Assembly (NCBI RefSeq): GCF_002174455.2
Contig: NZ_CP147246.1
Span: 2,706,001 to 2,770,000 of the forward strand
Source of the DNA: Enterococcus sp. 9D6_DIV0238
GTDB lineage: Bacteria; Bacillota; Bacilli; Lactobacillales; Enterococcaceae
Length of the DNA stretch: 64,000 nucleotides
Reading direction: 5' to 3'
Shown: positions 1 through 9,287 of the stretch, one piece after another
Layout of the letters: each line of letters opens with the position of its first letter
Numbering within the stretch: position 1 is the first letter of the stretch
The notes under the pieces: generated by a model
Seen by the model: only the letters and a program-made list of their open reading frames with translations
The model's database searches: none
Told to the model about the DNA's origin: nothing
Translations under genes and position numbers: made by a program

Positions 1-208
1 AATAACCAGGCATTTTACTAAAATCGATGATAAACATCGTCAAGCCGTAAATAAATAGAAATAGAACACCAGAAAGTAGATATTGGCCGATCAAAGAACG
101 AGTTAAGGCTTTTCCGCTTTTTCCTTTTTTTCTGGCTCGGTCAGTTACCTGAGGGTTGGCATAGCGCAGGTTGACACGTGTTAATTCAAGTAACTGACTT
201 TTATTCAT
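1..208 (-). CDS. ABC transporter permease subunit, 5' part only
   Basis: Only the first 69 codons lie in the window; the gene runs off the left edge. The protein begins MNKSQLLELTRVNLRYANPQ, has a basic stretch (RARKKGKSGK, about residues 24-34) and then the start of a hydrophobic membrane segment. Its ATG overlaps the end of the ATPase gene by 8 bases (ATGAATAA), so the two are translationally coupled. It is therefore the membrane partner of the ATPase. The subfamily cannot be set from this fragment. Confidence 0.75.
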   Translation of the reverse strand, partial: MNKSQLLELTRVNLRYANPQVTDRARKKGKSGKALTRSLIGQYLLSGVLFLFIYGLTMFIIDFSKMPGY

Positions 209-965
209 AGTCTTCACCTTCAAGCGTTTGTGCTAATTGTGCATCCGACTGACGACCAGCCATTTTTAAGTAGATTTCTTCTAATGACTCGTTGGGAGAT
301 TGCTCCAGTAATTCCTCTACAGAACCATTGTAAATCAGTTCGCCTTTTTTCAAAATGGCTAGCTCATCGCACAATTGTTGGGCAGTATCTAGGGCATGCG
401 TTGAAAAAATGACGGTTTTTCCTTTAGCGGCATGTGCTTTCATCATTTGTTTCAAATCAAATGCTGCTTGCGGATCTAGCCCTTGTAACGGTTCGTCTAA
501 GATCCATATATCAGGGTCTGGCAGCAAGGCGCCAATAATAATTGTTTTTTGCCGCATACCATGTGAAAAGCCGGCTAAGGTTTCATCTTGATGACTTTGC
601 ATGTCAAATAAAGTGGCAAGCTCGTCCAAACGCTGTTGTTTTTTTGAAGCATCAAGTCCATAAGCTGCACCGATCAAATCCCAATATTCGCCAGCAGTCA
701 ATTGTAAAAAAATATCTGGTGTATCAGGAACATAGGCAATTTTTTTCTTGATTGTTTCACGATGTTCAGATAATGATAATCCGTCGACTGCGATAGAACC
801 GCTTGAAGGCTGGATAATACTTACTAAACTTTTGATCGTTGTGGATTTGCCGGCACCATTATGTCCTAAAAAGCCAAAAATTTCTCCCTGTTTGATATTC
901 AAATTCAGTTCTTTTAATGCTTGTTTTGTACCATAATTCTTCGTTACATTGACCAATTCAATCAT
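201..965 (-). CDS. ABC transporter ATP-binding protein
   Basis: A 254-aa single-domain ATPase that would energise the overlapping permease. Walker A GHNGAGKST is at residues 34-42, followed by a signature-like GFSHGMRQK and Walker B ILDEP with GLDP. The family resembles the EcsA/YthP/SkfE-type ATPases of Firmicutes; the substrate cannot be read from sequence. The ATG at 965 is preferred because AAGGTGGG lies about 8 bases upstream; the in-frame GTG at 977 and ATG at 971 sit on or too near that site. Confidence 0.85.
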   Translation of the reverse strand: MIELVNVTKNYGTKQALKELNLNIKQGEIFGFLGHNGAGKSTTIKSLVSIIQPSSGSIAVDGLSLSEHRETIKKKIAYVPDTPDIFLQLTAGEYWDLIGAAYGLDASKKQQRLDELATLFDMQSHQDETLAGFSHGMRQKTIIIGALLPDPDIWILDEPLQGLDPQAAFDLKQMMKAHAAKGKTVIFSTHALDTAQQLCDELAILKKGELIYNGSVEELLEQSPNESLEEIYLKMAGRQSDAQLAQTLEGEDYE

Positions 966-1042
966 ATACATTCCCACCTTTTTTCAAATTCAGTTATAAA
1001 TCTATTGTACTCCAGCTAGAGTATTAAAAACATACAGCATAT

Positions 1043-1073
1043 AAAAAAACAGACCAGAAAACGTTCAATCTGG
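1043..1073 (-). terminator. Rho-independent terminator of the aspartokinase gene
   Basis: On the minus strand, CCAGA and TCTGG arms enclose a 10-base loop and are followed after TCTG by a run of seven T. It lies just beyond the stop of the aspartokinase gene. Confidence 0.6.
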
Positions 1074-1108
1074 CATGTTTTTAATATATTTGTGTAATAG
1101 ACTGTTGA

Positions 1109-2470
1109 TCAACTATTCTGGTCGGCAAAAAATGTTTGATAAAGTGCTTGTATTGCTCGTTTTTCCTGATCTTCACGAATACCAAACATGATACTGACCT
1201 CAGAAGAACCTTGGTTGATCATTTCCAAGTTGATTCTATTTTCTGCAAGTGCCGCTGTACTGTCAGCCATCACCCCGATCCGCTGACGCATTCCTTCACC
1301 TACGATCATCAGCATAGATAAACCGTGAGTGATACGTAATTCATCTGGTTCAAGTTCTTCTTCTAAGCGATTCATCAATTCTTCTTCGATTTCAACTGTT
1401 AGTTGACGTTCTCTTAAAATAATCGAAATATCATCGATTCCAGAAGGCATATGTTCATAGCTTAAGCCTAATTCTTCTAAAATCTGTAGTAAACGTCGTC
1501 CAAATCCTAACTCTCTATTCATCAAGTATTTACTAATGTAAATGCTGGCAAAACCTTGGTCGCTTGCGATCCCAACTACTGGATCATGTTTGACCATCCG
1601 AGAAGTTGTGATCAATGTACCTGGATGAGAAGGATTATTCGTGTTCTTGATCACTACTGGAATATTTGCACGGTAAGCAGGCATCAACGCTTCATCGTGA
1701 AGAACAGCAAAACCAGCATACGCTAGTTCACGCATTTCACGATAGGTCAATTCAGTGATTGTTTTTGGTTCACGTACGATGCCCGGATGAGCAACAAAAA
1801 TACCATCGACATCGGTAAAGTTTTCATAAATATCCGCTTCTACACCAGCTGCAACGATCGATCCTGTAATGTCAGACCCGCCTCTTGAAAATGTACAAAT
1901 CTCTCCAGATTCTGTGAAACCAAAGAAACCAGGAATGACCAAAATCTCTTCAGTTGCTTTAAAGGCATTGATTTTACTTAATGAGGATGGCAAAATACGG
2001 GCATTTCCCGGTTCATCTGTAACGATCAAGCCTAAATCAAGCGGGCTTTTGTAACAAGCGTTCAATCCGCGCTGCTGGAAAAATGCTGCCACCAATTTAG
2101 CATTATTGTCTTCACCGCTAGCTAAAAATGCATCGAGAAGATGCGGATTATTTTCTTTTGGTAATGTAGCCAATCGTTGGATTGCTTGGGTAATATCTGC
2201 TAAAATTTCCTTACTCATGTTGAGTTCATCAAGAATTGCTTCATAACGAGCAACGATTTTTTCAATAGCAGCTGTCGTTTTTTCATTATTTAAATATGCA
2301 TTGTAATAGGCTATCAGCAAATCAGTTACTTTGATATCATCTGAAGAACGCTTACCAGGAGCTGAAACAACGACAAACTTTCGTGAAGTGTCTTCTTTTA
2401 CGATTGTTAAAACTTTTTCTAATTGAGCAGCAGAAGCTAGAGAGCTGCCTCCGAATTTTATGACTTTCAC
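1109..2470 (-). CDS. Aspartate kinase (YclM/ThrD type)
   Basis: Phosphorylates L-aspartate, the first step toward lysine, threonine and methionine. The 453-aa product starts MKVIKFGGSS, the nucleotide-binding opening of aspartokinases, and keeps SGEDNNAKL, FSRGGSDITGS, YENFTDVDG and FHDEA-type (LHDEALMPA) motifs. Two ACT-like regulatory regions fill the C-terminal third. It is closer in length and sequence to B. subtilis YclM (about 454 aa) than to LysC/DapG. The start is GTG at 2470, 7 bases after AGGAG; the longer in-frame reading to 2542 lacks such a site. No lysine riboswitch is visible in the 190 bases upstream. Confidence 0.93.
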   Translation of the reverse strand: MKVIKFGGSSLASAAQLEKVLTIVKEDTSRKFVVVSAPGKRSSDDIKVTDLLIAYYNAYLNNEKTTAAIEKIVARYEAILDELNMSKEILADITQAIQRLATLPKENNPHLLDAFLASGEDNNAKLVAAFFQQRGLNACYKSPLDLGLIVTDEPGNARILPSSLSKINAFKATEEILVIPGFFGFTESGEICTFSRGGSDITGSIVAAGVEADIYENFTDVDGIFVAHPGIVREPKTITELTYREMRELAYAGFAVLHDEALMPAYRANIPVVIKNTNNPSHPGTLITTSRMVKHDPVVGIASDQGFASIYISKYLMNRELGFGRRLLQILEELGLSYEHMPSGIDDISIILRERQLTVEIEEELMNRLEEELEPDELRITHGLSMLMIVGEGMRQRIGVMADSTAALAENRINLEMINQGSSEVSIMFGIREDQEKRAIQALYQTFFADQNS

Positions 2471-2662
2471 TTTTTTCACTCCTAATTTTAATAAATTTTT
2501 CATTAATAGTAAAAGGATACCGAAATATCTATAGAAAATCAACTACCAAAAGGTTATTTGTTTGTTATTTTCAGTTATTTTTCAACAAATTTCTTCATTT
2601 TTTTTCAAACTTTTGTTAGACTAGTAGAGTTGGACAAGAATTGAAGCAGAGGGAGCACAAAA

Positions 2663-3337
2663 ATGAGACGAAAATACGAAGGGATCATTTTCGATATGGA
2701 TGGGGTCTTAGTTGATAGTGAATCATTTTACTACCAGCGCCGAAAAGCCTTTCTTAAAGAATATGGGTTATCCATCGAAAAGTTACCGATCGCATTGTTT
2801 GTTGGGGCAGACATGCGCAGTTTATGGCAATTGATCCTTGAAGAAAATGATACAGAGTATGATGAAGTCTTTTTAACTGAGAAATACCATCAGTATAAAA
2901 TAAACCATCCGATCGACTATAGTGAGTTGATCGAGCCGGATGCTAAAAGAGTTTTACAATTTTTAAAAAGAAAAGGCTACAAAATCGGGTTGGCCTCATC
3001 ATCAAAAATGGATGTTATTCAGGAAGTATTGAAGATCGGGCAGCTAACAAGTTTTTTTGATGTAGTCATAACAGGATCTCAGTTTGAGAAAAGTAAGCCT
3101 GATCCTAAAATCTATGAGCATACAGCAAAAGAGTTAGGTATAGCAGTAGAAGATTGTCTGGCTATCGAAGATTCTGAAAAAGGCATCCTTTCGGCTCATA
3201 GTGCTGGATTGACTGTTTGGGCATTGAAAGACACTCAGTTCGGTATGGATCAATCATTGGCAGATGATGATCTGGAGTCATTAAGCGATGTGTGTAAAAA
3301 GTTGCAAGAGTTGGACAAAATAGGTTACACTGACTAA
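2663..3337 (+). CDS. HAD-superfamily phosphatase, beta-phosphoglucomutase-like
   Basis: A 224-aa soluble HAD hydrolase. Motif I is FDMDGVLVDSE (residues 10-20) with the nucleophile and acid Asp pair, motif II is ASSSK, and motifs III/IV appear as KPDPKIY and EDSEKGI. An alpha-helical cap fits between motifs I and II. The family includes beta-phosphoglucomutases and small sugar-phosphate phosphatases; the substrate is not determinable here. It is divergent from the aspartokinase gene and preceded by GAGGGAG. Confidence 0.85.
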   Translation: MRRKYEGIIFDMDGVLVDSESFYYQRRKAFLKEYGLSIEKLPIALFVGADMRSLWQLILEENDTEYDEVFLTEKYHQYKINHPIDYSELIEPDAKRVLQFLKRKGYKIGLASSSKMDVIQEVLKIGQLTSFFDVVITGSQFEKSKPDPKIYEHTAKELGIAVEDCLAIEDSEKGILSAHSAGLTVWALKDTQFGMDQSLADDDLESLSDVCKKLQELDKIGYTD

Positions 3338-3424
3338 TGGTTGCCCCAAAAAATGAGCCAATATTACAAACTCAAAACATTTCTTAAAAAAATACAATTA
3401 GTTAGTGCTTGAAAGAACGGTTTG

Positions 3425-3433
3425 TGATATAAT
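3425..3433 (+). promoter_or_regulatory. Extended -10 promoter of ezrA
   Basis: TGATATAAT, an extended -10 with perfect TATAAT, stands 129 bases before the ezrA start. TTGAAA at 3409-3414 is only 13 bases away, too close for a normal -35. The leader carries a small hairpin (CAGAAG/CTTCTG, 3497-3513). Confidence 0.55.
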
Positions 3434-3561
3434 TTTCTGTAGGTGTTTTTAAGGACTATTTAAAGTAGATAAGAGAATCATACGATCCGATCCATTCAGA
3501 AGAGTTGCTTCTGAGAGAAGGGCGTATAGCATAGATGGACTAATAAACGGAGGTTCCCTGA

Positions 3562-5283
3562 ATGAAGAATAATCTGATCATTATCGTAGTTTTAGCTATA
3601 ATAATCATCGCAGCTGTTTTGTATTTAGTTGGATTTTTTATGAGAAAGAAAAATCAAATGAAACTCGATAATCTGGAAAAGAGGAAAGAAGAGCTGTTTG
3701 ACTTACCAGTGATCGAAGAAGTTGACGATGTCAAAAAGATGCATATGGTTGGTCAAAGCCAAAACACATTTAGAGAATGGAATCAACGTTGGACGGAAAT
3801 TTCGACTCGTTCTTTTGCAGAACTAGAAAGTCAGATATTTGAAGTTGAAGAGTTGAATGAATCTTTTCGTTTTATGAAAGCAAAAAAAGCCGTTGCTGCA
3901 GCTGAAGATACGATGGACGAAATGGAGTCAGAAGTCGAGATCATCCGTAACGGATTAAGAGAACTTCGTGAAAGTGAGGAACGTAATTCACTTGAAGTTC
4001 AAAAAGCGCTGGATGTTTATGAAGAACTTAGCAAGTTGCTTCATGATGAAAAAGCTGAATTCGGTTCAGCCTATCCAGAATTACAAAAACAAATCAAAAA
4101 TATCGAACTTGAGTTTACTCAATTCGTTACATTGAATACATCGGGTGATCCGATCGAAGCTCGTGAAGTCTTGGAGAATGCAGAACGTCATACCTATGAA
4201 TTAGATGATGTCATGAAACGTATTCCACCGCTTTATGATGAGCTGACTAGAACTTTCCCAGATCAATTGAAAGAAATCGAAGAAGGATACAAACGTCTGC
4301 TTGCAGATCACTATGTATTCCCTGAAAAGAATTTTACTGAAGAATTAAGACGCGTACAAAAACGCGTGAAAAATTCAACAGTTGACTTAGAAAAAACAGA
4401 AGTTGATGCAGTAGAAGTAGCGAATCGTGATACTGCCAATGCCATCGATGCATTGTATGAAATCATGGAACGTGAGATGAACGCGAAGAAATATGTAGTT
4501 ACAAATCACAAAGTTGTTGGAGACTACATTGCACATACGCTAAAAAATAATCGTCAATTGATGATCGAATTGGATCACACATCACAAAGCTATACGTTGA
4601 ATCATAATGAGCTAGGACGCTCAAGAGGCTTCCAGTCTGAGATCGAAGAATTGATTCGCCGTTATGAAGATTTCGAGCCAAAATTAAAAGAGCATACAAT
4701 TCCTTATTCAGAAGTTCAAGCATTCTTCAAGGATTGCTACAAGATTCTCGATGACATCGAAAATCAACAAGTTGAAATCGATGACTCATTAAAAGAATTG
4801 CGTAAAGGCGAAAAAGCAGCACAAGAAAAAGTCGATCAATATGATTTCCGTTTGCGTAATATCAAACGTTATGTTGAAAAACAACGTTTACCAGGATTAC
4901 CAGCTGACTACTTGGAATTTTTCTTTGTGGCAACTGACCGCATCGAAGAATTAAGCAAGGCATTGAATAGAATTCGAATCAATATGGAAGAGATCAAAAA
5001 GCTTTCTGATTTATGTAACGAAGATTTGGAACTATTAGATAAAAAGACCAATGACTTGGTTAATTCAGCTGCATTGACAGAACAAATGATGCAGTATGCA
5101 AATCGTTATCGCCATACACATGAAGCAATTCGTGTAGCAATGGAAAATAGTTTAGAACTGTTCTCAAAAGAATATAGATACCAAGATGCATTAGATGAAA
5201 TTGGCACAGCACTGGAACGAGTTGAGCCGGGAGCATTCAGAAGAATCGAAGATTTCTATTTCAATAATCTTGATGCAATTTAA
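3562..5283 (+). CDS. ezrA: Septation ring formation regulator EzrA
   Basis: Negative regulator of FtsZ ring assembly that also links division to cell wall synthesis, anchored to the inner face of the membrane. The 573-aa product has one N-terminal membrane segment (about residues 4-26), then long acidic/basic helices with spectrin-like coiled-coil repeats, the classic EzrA layout and length. The C-terminal region includes the sequence RYRHTHEAIRVAM. Start ATG follows ACGGAGG. It is a single-gene unit with its own promoter and a strong terminator. Confidence 0.95.
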   Translation: MKNNLIIIVVLAIIIIAAVLYLVGFFMRKKNQMKLDNLEKRKEELFDLPVIEEVDDVKKMHMVGQSQNTFREWNQRWTEISTRSFAELESQIFEVEELNESFRFMKAKKAVAAAEDTMDEMESEVEIIRNGLRELRESEERNSLEVQKALDVYEELSKLLHDEKAEFGSAYPELQKQIKNIELEFTQFVTLNTSGDPIEAREVLENAERHTYELDDVMKRIPPLYDELTRTFPDQLKEIEEGYKRLLADHYVFPEKNFTEELRRVQKRVKNSTVDLEKTEVDAVEVANRDTANAIDALYEIMEREMNAKKYVVTNHKVVGDYIAHTLKNNRQLMIELDHTSQSYTLNHNELGRSRGFQSEIEELIRRYEDFEPKLKEHTIPYSEVQAFFKDCYKILDDIENQQVEIDDSLKELRKGEKAAQEKVDQYDFRLRNIKRYVEKQRLPGLPADYLEFFFVATDRIEELSKALNRIRINMEEIKKLSDLCNEDLELLDKKTNDLVNSAALTEQMMQYANRYRHTHEAIRVAMENSLELFSKEYRYQDALDEIGTALERVEPGAFRRIEDFYFNNLDAI

Positions 5284-5290
5284 AAATAAA

Positions 5291-5320
5291 GGGTGAGACG
5301 CTGGTCGTCTCACCCTTTTC
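5291..5320 (+). terminator. Rho-independent terminator of ezrA
   Basis: GGGTGAGACG and CGTCTCACCC form a perfect 10-bp stem with loop CTGGT, followed by TTTTC. Confidence 0.9.
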
Positions 5321-5334
5321 TATTAAACTGCCTG

Positions 5335-5363
5335 TTGAACTGGTAATTCGAAAAGTATATAAT
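5335..5363 (+). promoter_or_regulatory. Promoter of the cysteine desulfurase-thiI pair
   Basis: -35 TTGAAC (5335-5340) and -10 TATAAT (5358-5363) are separated by exactly 17 bases, a near-consensus sigma-A promoter. Confidence 0.8.
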
Positions 5364-5396
5364 AAGAAAGAATTTCAAAGAGAAGAAGGTAATGTA

Positions 5397-6542
5397 ATGA
5401 TTTATTTCGATAATAGCGCAACTACAGCTATTTATCCTCAGGTTTTGGATACTTATGTAAAAACAAGTCAACGAATCATCGGTAATCCCTCAAGTCTTCA
5501 TGATTTAGGAACACAGGCAGGTCGCTTACTGGAAAAAGCTCGAGAACAAATTGCAGAGCTGATGCACGTCAAAACAAGTGAAATCTTTTTTACCAGTGGT
5601 GGAACAGAAGGCGACAACTGGGTATTAAAAGGAACTGCACTGGAGAAAAAACAGTTCGGACGTCATATCATTATTTCAAATGTGGAACACCCAGCAGTTT
5701 CAGAAACGGCCGAACAATTAGCAGAAAATGGCTTTGAACTTTCGATCGCACCAGTAGATGAAAATGGTCGTGTCAAGGTAGATGAGTTGGCAAAACTGAT
5801 TCGTAAGGACACGATCCTTGTATCTGTTATGGCTGTTAACAATGAAGTTGGTACGATCCAGCCGATTCAGGAAATTAGCGAATGTTTAGAAGCTTATCCA
5901 ACGATTCATTTTCATGTTGATGCAGTACAGGCGATTGGCAAAGTAAATCAAGAACAATGGTTGACAGATCGAGTTGATTTTGCGACCTTTTCAGCACATA
6001 AATTTCATGGTCCCAGAGGTGTCGGTTTTATTTACTGGAAACACGGGCGAAAATTAGAGCCGTTGTTAAATGGTGGCGGTCAAGAAATGAATCACCGCAG
6101 TGGAACTGAGAATGTGGCTGGGATTGTTTCAATGGCGAAAGCATTACGTTTATATATGGATAAAAGAAATGAGAAACCAGAACATACAGCAATTATACGT
6201 CGTTATCTTCTTGAAGCCTTACAGGAGTATAGCAATGTAGCAATTTTTTCAAAAGATACGACAGCGTTTGCTCCGCATATTTTGTGTTTTGCACTAAAAG
6301 GCGTGCGCGGAGAAGTCTTAGTTCATGCATTAGAGGAAAAACAAATCTATACATCGACCACTAGCGCCTGCTCTAGTAGAAAAAAAATTGCCAGCAGTAC
6401 TTTACACGCAATGAAGGTCCCTGATTCCTTAGCGACTTCCGCGATTCGTGTGAGTTTAGATGAAAGTAATACGATTGCAGAAGCAGAACAGTTTATGATT
6501 ATCTTTAATCAGTTATATAAGAAGTTTTCGATATTGAATTAG
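5397..6542 (+). CDS. Cysteine desulfurase (NifS/IscS family, ThiI partner)
   Basis: PLP enzyme taking sulfur from cysteine to form a protein persulfide. It has 381 aa. The opening MIYFDNSATT, SGGTEGDN, and SAHKFHGPRG with the PLP lysine at residue 202 are typical, and the persulfide cysteine is C325 in TSACSSRK. It lies directly upstream of thiI. In B. subtilis the equivalent neighbour (NifZ) supplies sulfur to ThiI for 4-thiouridine in tRNA, so that is the likely role rather than general Fe-S assembly. Start ATG follows AGAAGG. Confidence 0.92.
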   Translation: MIYFDNSATTAIYPQVLDTYVKTSQRIIGNPSSLHDLGTQAGRLLEKAREQIAELMHVKTSEIFFTSGGTEGDNWVLKGTALEKKQFGRHIIISNVEHPAVSETAEQLAENGFELSIAPVDENGRVKVDELAKLIRKDTILVSVMAVNNEVGTIQPIQEISECLEAYPTIHFHVDAVQAIGKVNQEQWLTDRVDFATFSAHKFHGPRGVGFIYWKHGRKLEPLLNGGGQEMNHRSGTENVAGIVSMAKALRLYMDKRNEKPEHTAIIRRYLLEALQEYSNVAIFSKDTTAFAPHILCFALKGVRGEVLVHALEEKQIYTSTTSACSSRKKIASSTLHAMKVPDSLATSAIRVSLDESNTIAEAEQFMIIFNQLYKKFSILN

Positions 6543-6675
6543 ACATTTAAAAATATAAAACACTATGTTATAGTAATTCAAGCAAATATTCAATGTTAGC
6601 ACTTTGAAAAAAACGAAAAAAATATGCCTTGAAAACGTTGATAAATCAAGCTTTATAAAGAAGGATTGAAGAAAA

Positions 6676-7881
6676 TTGAACTATACAGAAATTATGGTTC
6701 GCTACGGCGAACTTTCAACAAAAGGGAAAAATAAAAAGAGCTTTATTTCTCAACTTGCGTACAATGTAAAACGGAATCTAAGTGATTTTCCCGCAGTTAA
6801 GATTCATGCTGACCGTGATCGCATGCATTTGTTGCTCAATGGAGAGGACAGCACGCAGATCATTCCGAAATTAGAAAAAATCTTTGGCATTCAAAATTTT
6901 TCTCCTAGTATTCAAGTAGAAAAAGAAATGCCTGTCATTCGCGAAATGGTGCAAACAATCATCAAAACAATCTATCAGCCAGGTCAAACTTTTAAAATCA
7001 CGTCCAAACGTTCTGATCATAATTTTGAATTGGATTCTAATGAGTTGAATCGTGAGTTGGGTGGTGCAGTCTTTGAAGTTTGTCCAGAAATCACTGTTCA
7101 AATGAAAAAGCCCGATATTGAAATTCGAGTTGAAATACGAAACGAAGGTGCATACCTTTCTTATGAAACGATCAAAGGTGCTGGCGGCTTACCTGTTGGA
7201 ACGGGAGGTCGTGGTATGTTGATGCTTTCCGGTGGAATCGATTCACCTGTAGCTGGATATTTAGCTATGAAACGTGGCGTGGAAGTAGAAGCAGTCCATT
7301 TTGCCAGTCCACCATATACTAGCGAACAAGCATTACAAAAAGCCAAAGATTTAGCGGCAAAAATCGCACCTTATGGCGGCAGTATGCAATTTATAGAAGT
7401 CCCATTTACGGAAATTCAAGAAGAAATCAAACGAGTTGTTCCAGAAGGCTATTTGATGACTGTTACTCGTCGCATGATGTTACGTTTGACAGATGCTATA
7501 CGTGAAGAAAGAAAAGGACTAGTGATCATCAATGGTGAATCTTTAGGTCAGGTTGCTTCTCAAACGTTGCAAAGTATGGTGGCAATCAATGAAGTAACAA
7601 ATACACCGATCATTCGTCCTGTTGTCTCGATGGATAAAGGTGAAATCATTGAAATTGCTGAGAAAATCGATACCTTTGAACTTGCGATCCAGCCGTTTGA
7701 AGATTGCTGTACGATTTTTGCTCCGCCGCAACCAAAAACGAGACCAAGACTGGATAAGGCACAAGCGTATGAAGCACGTCTAGATGTAGAAGGCTTGATG
7801 AAACGTGCTATGGCTGGTCTAAAAGTTAGTGAAATAACTGAAACGAGTGAACAATCAGAAGAATTTGCTGATTTACTATAA
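6676..7881 (+). CDS. thiI: tRNA 4-thiouridine sulfurtransferase ThiI
   Basis: Adenylates uridine 8 of tRNA and transfers sulfur from the cysteine desulfurase; may also serve thiazole synthesis. The 401-aa product has the N-terminal [13 protein letters not shown] region, a THUMP domain (about 60-165) and the PP-loop [11 protein letters not shown]. It ends without a rhodanese domain, as in other Firmicute ThiI proteins. The start is TTG at 6676, about 10 bases after AGAAGGA, giving the family's usual N-terminus ([12 protein letters not shown]). Confidence 0.95.
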   Translation: MNYTEIMVRYGELSTKGKNKKSFISQLAYNVKRNLSDFPAVKIHADRDRMHLLLNGEDSTQIIPKLEKIFGIQNFSPSIQVEKEMPVIREMVQTIIKTIYQPGQTFKITSKRSDHNFELDSNELNRELGGAVFEVCPEITVQMKKPDIEIRVEIRNEGAYLSYETIKGAGGLPVGTGGRGMLMLSGGIDSPVAGYLAMKRGVEVEAVHFASPPYTSEQALQKAKDLAAKIAPYGGSMQFIEVPFTEIQEEIKRVVPEGYLMTVTRRMMLRLTDAIREERKGLVIINGESLGQVASQTLQSMVAINEVTNTPIIRPVVSMDKGEIIEIAEKIDTFELAIQPFEDCCTIFAPPQPKTRPRLDKAQAYEARLDVEGLMKRAMAGLKVSEITETSEQSEEFADLL

Positions 7882-7889
7882 AAGTTGAA

Positions 7890-7929
7890 AGAATAGACTT
7901 GATAACGCTATCGAGTCTGTTCTTTTTAT
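7890..7929 (+). terminator. Rho-independent terminator of thiI
   Basis: AGAATAGACTTGATA pairs with TATCGAGTCTGTTCT around loop ACGC (two G-T type pairs), followed by TTTTTATTT. Confidence 0.85.
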
Positions 7930-7972
7930 TTATTAGGTTTTTCTCATACCTGCTCTCTTTTTCACAAACAAG

Positions 7973-8001
7973 TTGCCTCATCTCAAGAAGCATGCTAAAC
8001 T
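7973..8001 (+). promoter_or_regulatory. Promoter of rex
   Basis: -35 TTGCCT (7973-7978), 17-base spacer, -10 TAAACT (7996-8001) with an upstream TGC giving an extended -10. Confidence 0.6.
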
Positions 8002-8035
8002 AGTTATGTGAAATGAGTAACAAGGAGAGCTGGAA

Positions 8036-8689
8036 ATGAAAGAATTACATAAAGAAAAAAAGATGCCAAAAGCAACTGCGAAACGACTGCCTCTATATTT
8101 ACGCTATTTAAAAATGTTGGGAGATTCTGGTGTCACAAGAATCAAATCAAAAGAATTCAGCGACGTGATTCAAGTGCCTCCGGCTACGATTCGTCGTGAT
8201 TTTTCTCACTTAGGAGAATTAGGTCGCAGCGGTTATGGCTATGATGTACCATATTTAATTGATGTATTCAGCCATATTTTGAATACGCAAGAAGAAAAGA
8301 GAATTGCGTTGATCGGTTGCGGCAATCTAGGAAAAGCATTAGTGAAAAATAATTTTCGCCGTAACGAAAACCTGAATATCGTTTGCGCTTTTGATTCGTC
8401 AGAAGCAATCGTTGGTTTGTCGATCGATGATATTGTGATCCAGCCGATGGAAAAATTGAAGGAAGAAGTTGAAAAAACAGGTGTGACTGTTGCGATTTCA
8501 ACAGTTCCAAGTCAATATGCGCAAGAGGCCATCGACAAGATTGTTGATGCAGGAATCACTGCTATTTTGAATTTTGCGCCAGACCGCGTGACTGTACCGA
8601 ACAATGTGAATGTCCAATATATTGATTTGACGACAGAATTACAGACGTTGATTTACTTTGACGAGACCTTTACTGGTAACAGAGCTTAA
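8036..8689 (+). CDS. rex: Redox-sensing transcriptional repressor Rex
   Basis: Cytoplasmic repressor that senses the NADH/NAD+ ratio and controls fermentation and redox genes. The 217-aa product has an N-terminal winged-helix DNA-binding domain (about 10-85, with PPATIRRDFSHLGELGRSGYGY), then a Rossmann NAD-binding domain starting IALIGCGNLGKAL. Length and motifs are standard. Start ATG is placed by AAGGAGAG. Several redox genes (tpx, nox, sodA) are in the window, but I saw no clear Rex operator before them. Confidence 0.95.
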   Translation: MKELHKEKKMPKATAKRLPLYLRYLKMLGDSGVTRIKSKEFSDVIQVPPATIRRDFSHLGELGRSGYGYDVPYLIDVFSHILNTQEEKRIALIGCGNLGKALVKNNFRRNENLNIVCAFDSSEAIVGLSIDDIVIQPMEKLKEEVEKTGVTVAISTVPSQYAQEAIDKIVDAGITAILNFAPDRVTVPNNVNVQYIDLTTELQTLIYFDETFTGNRA

Positions 8690-9070
8690 GAAGCAAGAAC
8701 ATTGTTATCTAGGTGAGCATCTACTATACTTGATATAGATGTGGATGGTTGAAAGGATTTTAGTGGTAATAAAATGTCTTGCGCTTTTGCTGGGAAACAC
8801 AGTGAATAATTTGAATGGATGTTGAAAGTACAAGACTTTCGCAAGAAAGTGTTGCTCATTTGTATTATCCAGCTGTACAGGCTAGCTCCTCGGAAAAAAG
8901 ATAAATAATGTGTGAGGCAAAAAGCACCTCAGTTATATTTTCCTATTTTTCAGTCGAGATTGAGCGGCTCATTCCGCTTTTGCTGAGAAACACAGTGAAT
9001 AAAATGAACTGATGTTGAACAGTACAAGACTTTCGAAAGAAAGTGTTGATCATTTGTCATATCCAACTGC

Positions 9071-9165
9071 ACAAATCAATCCTTGGGAAAATAGATAAAT
9101 TGCCAGTGAGACAAAAAGCGTCTCAAAGTCAATTTCCTAATTTTCTACAGGATTATGCGATTTGT
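9071..9165 (+). other. Type-1 repeat hairpin, copy B
   Basis: Nested stems: ACAAATC (9071-9077) with GATTTGT (9159-9165), AATCCT (9078-9083) with AGGATT (9149-9154), and TGAGAC (9107-9112) with GTCTCA (9120-9125). Each pairs perfectly and each differs in sequence from copies C and D. Confidence 0.8.
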
Positions 9166-9190
9166 TCCGCTTTTAATGCTATCCAGCTGC

Positions 9191-9287
9191 ATGAGCCAGT
9201 CTCGCGAGAAAAAGATAAAACCTGAATGAGGTAAAGAGCGCCTCAGTCATGTTTTCCTATTTTCTAGTCGAGACTAAACGGGCTCAT
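9191..9287 (+). other. Type-1 repeat hairpin, copy C
   Basis: Nested stems: ATGAGCC (9191-9197) with GGCTCAT (9281-9287), GTCTCG (9199-9204) with CGAGAC (9269-9274), and TGAGG (9227-9231) with CCTCA (9241-9245). The changes relative to copy B are compensated on both sides of every stem. Confidence 0.8.

Noticed and set aside
2543..2662. Lysine riboswitch before the aspartokinase gene
   Set aside because: The space is too short and no conserved L-box sequence or terminator was found.
9043..9225. 60-aa plus-strand ORF in the tpx upstream region
   Set aside because: It lies wholly in the type-1/type-2 repeats, has no ribosome site and its frame breaks at repeat borders.
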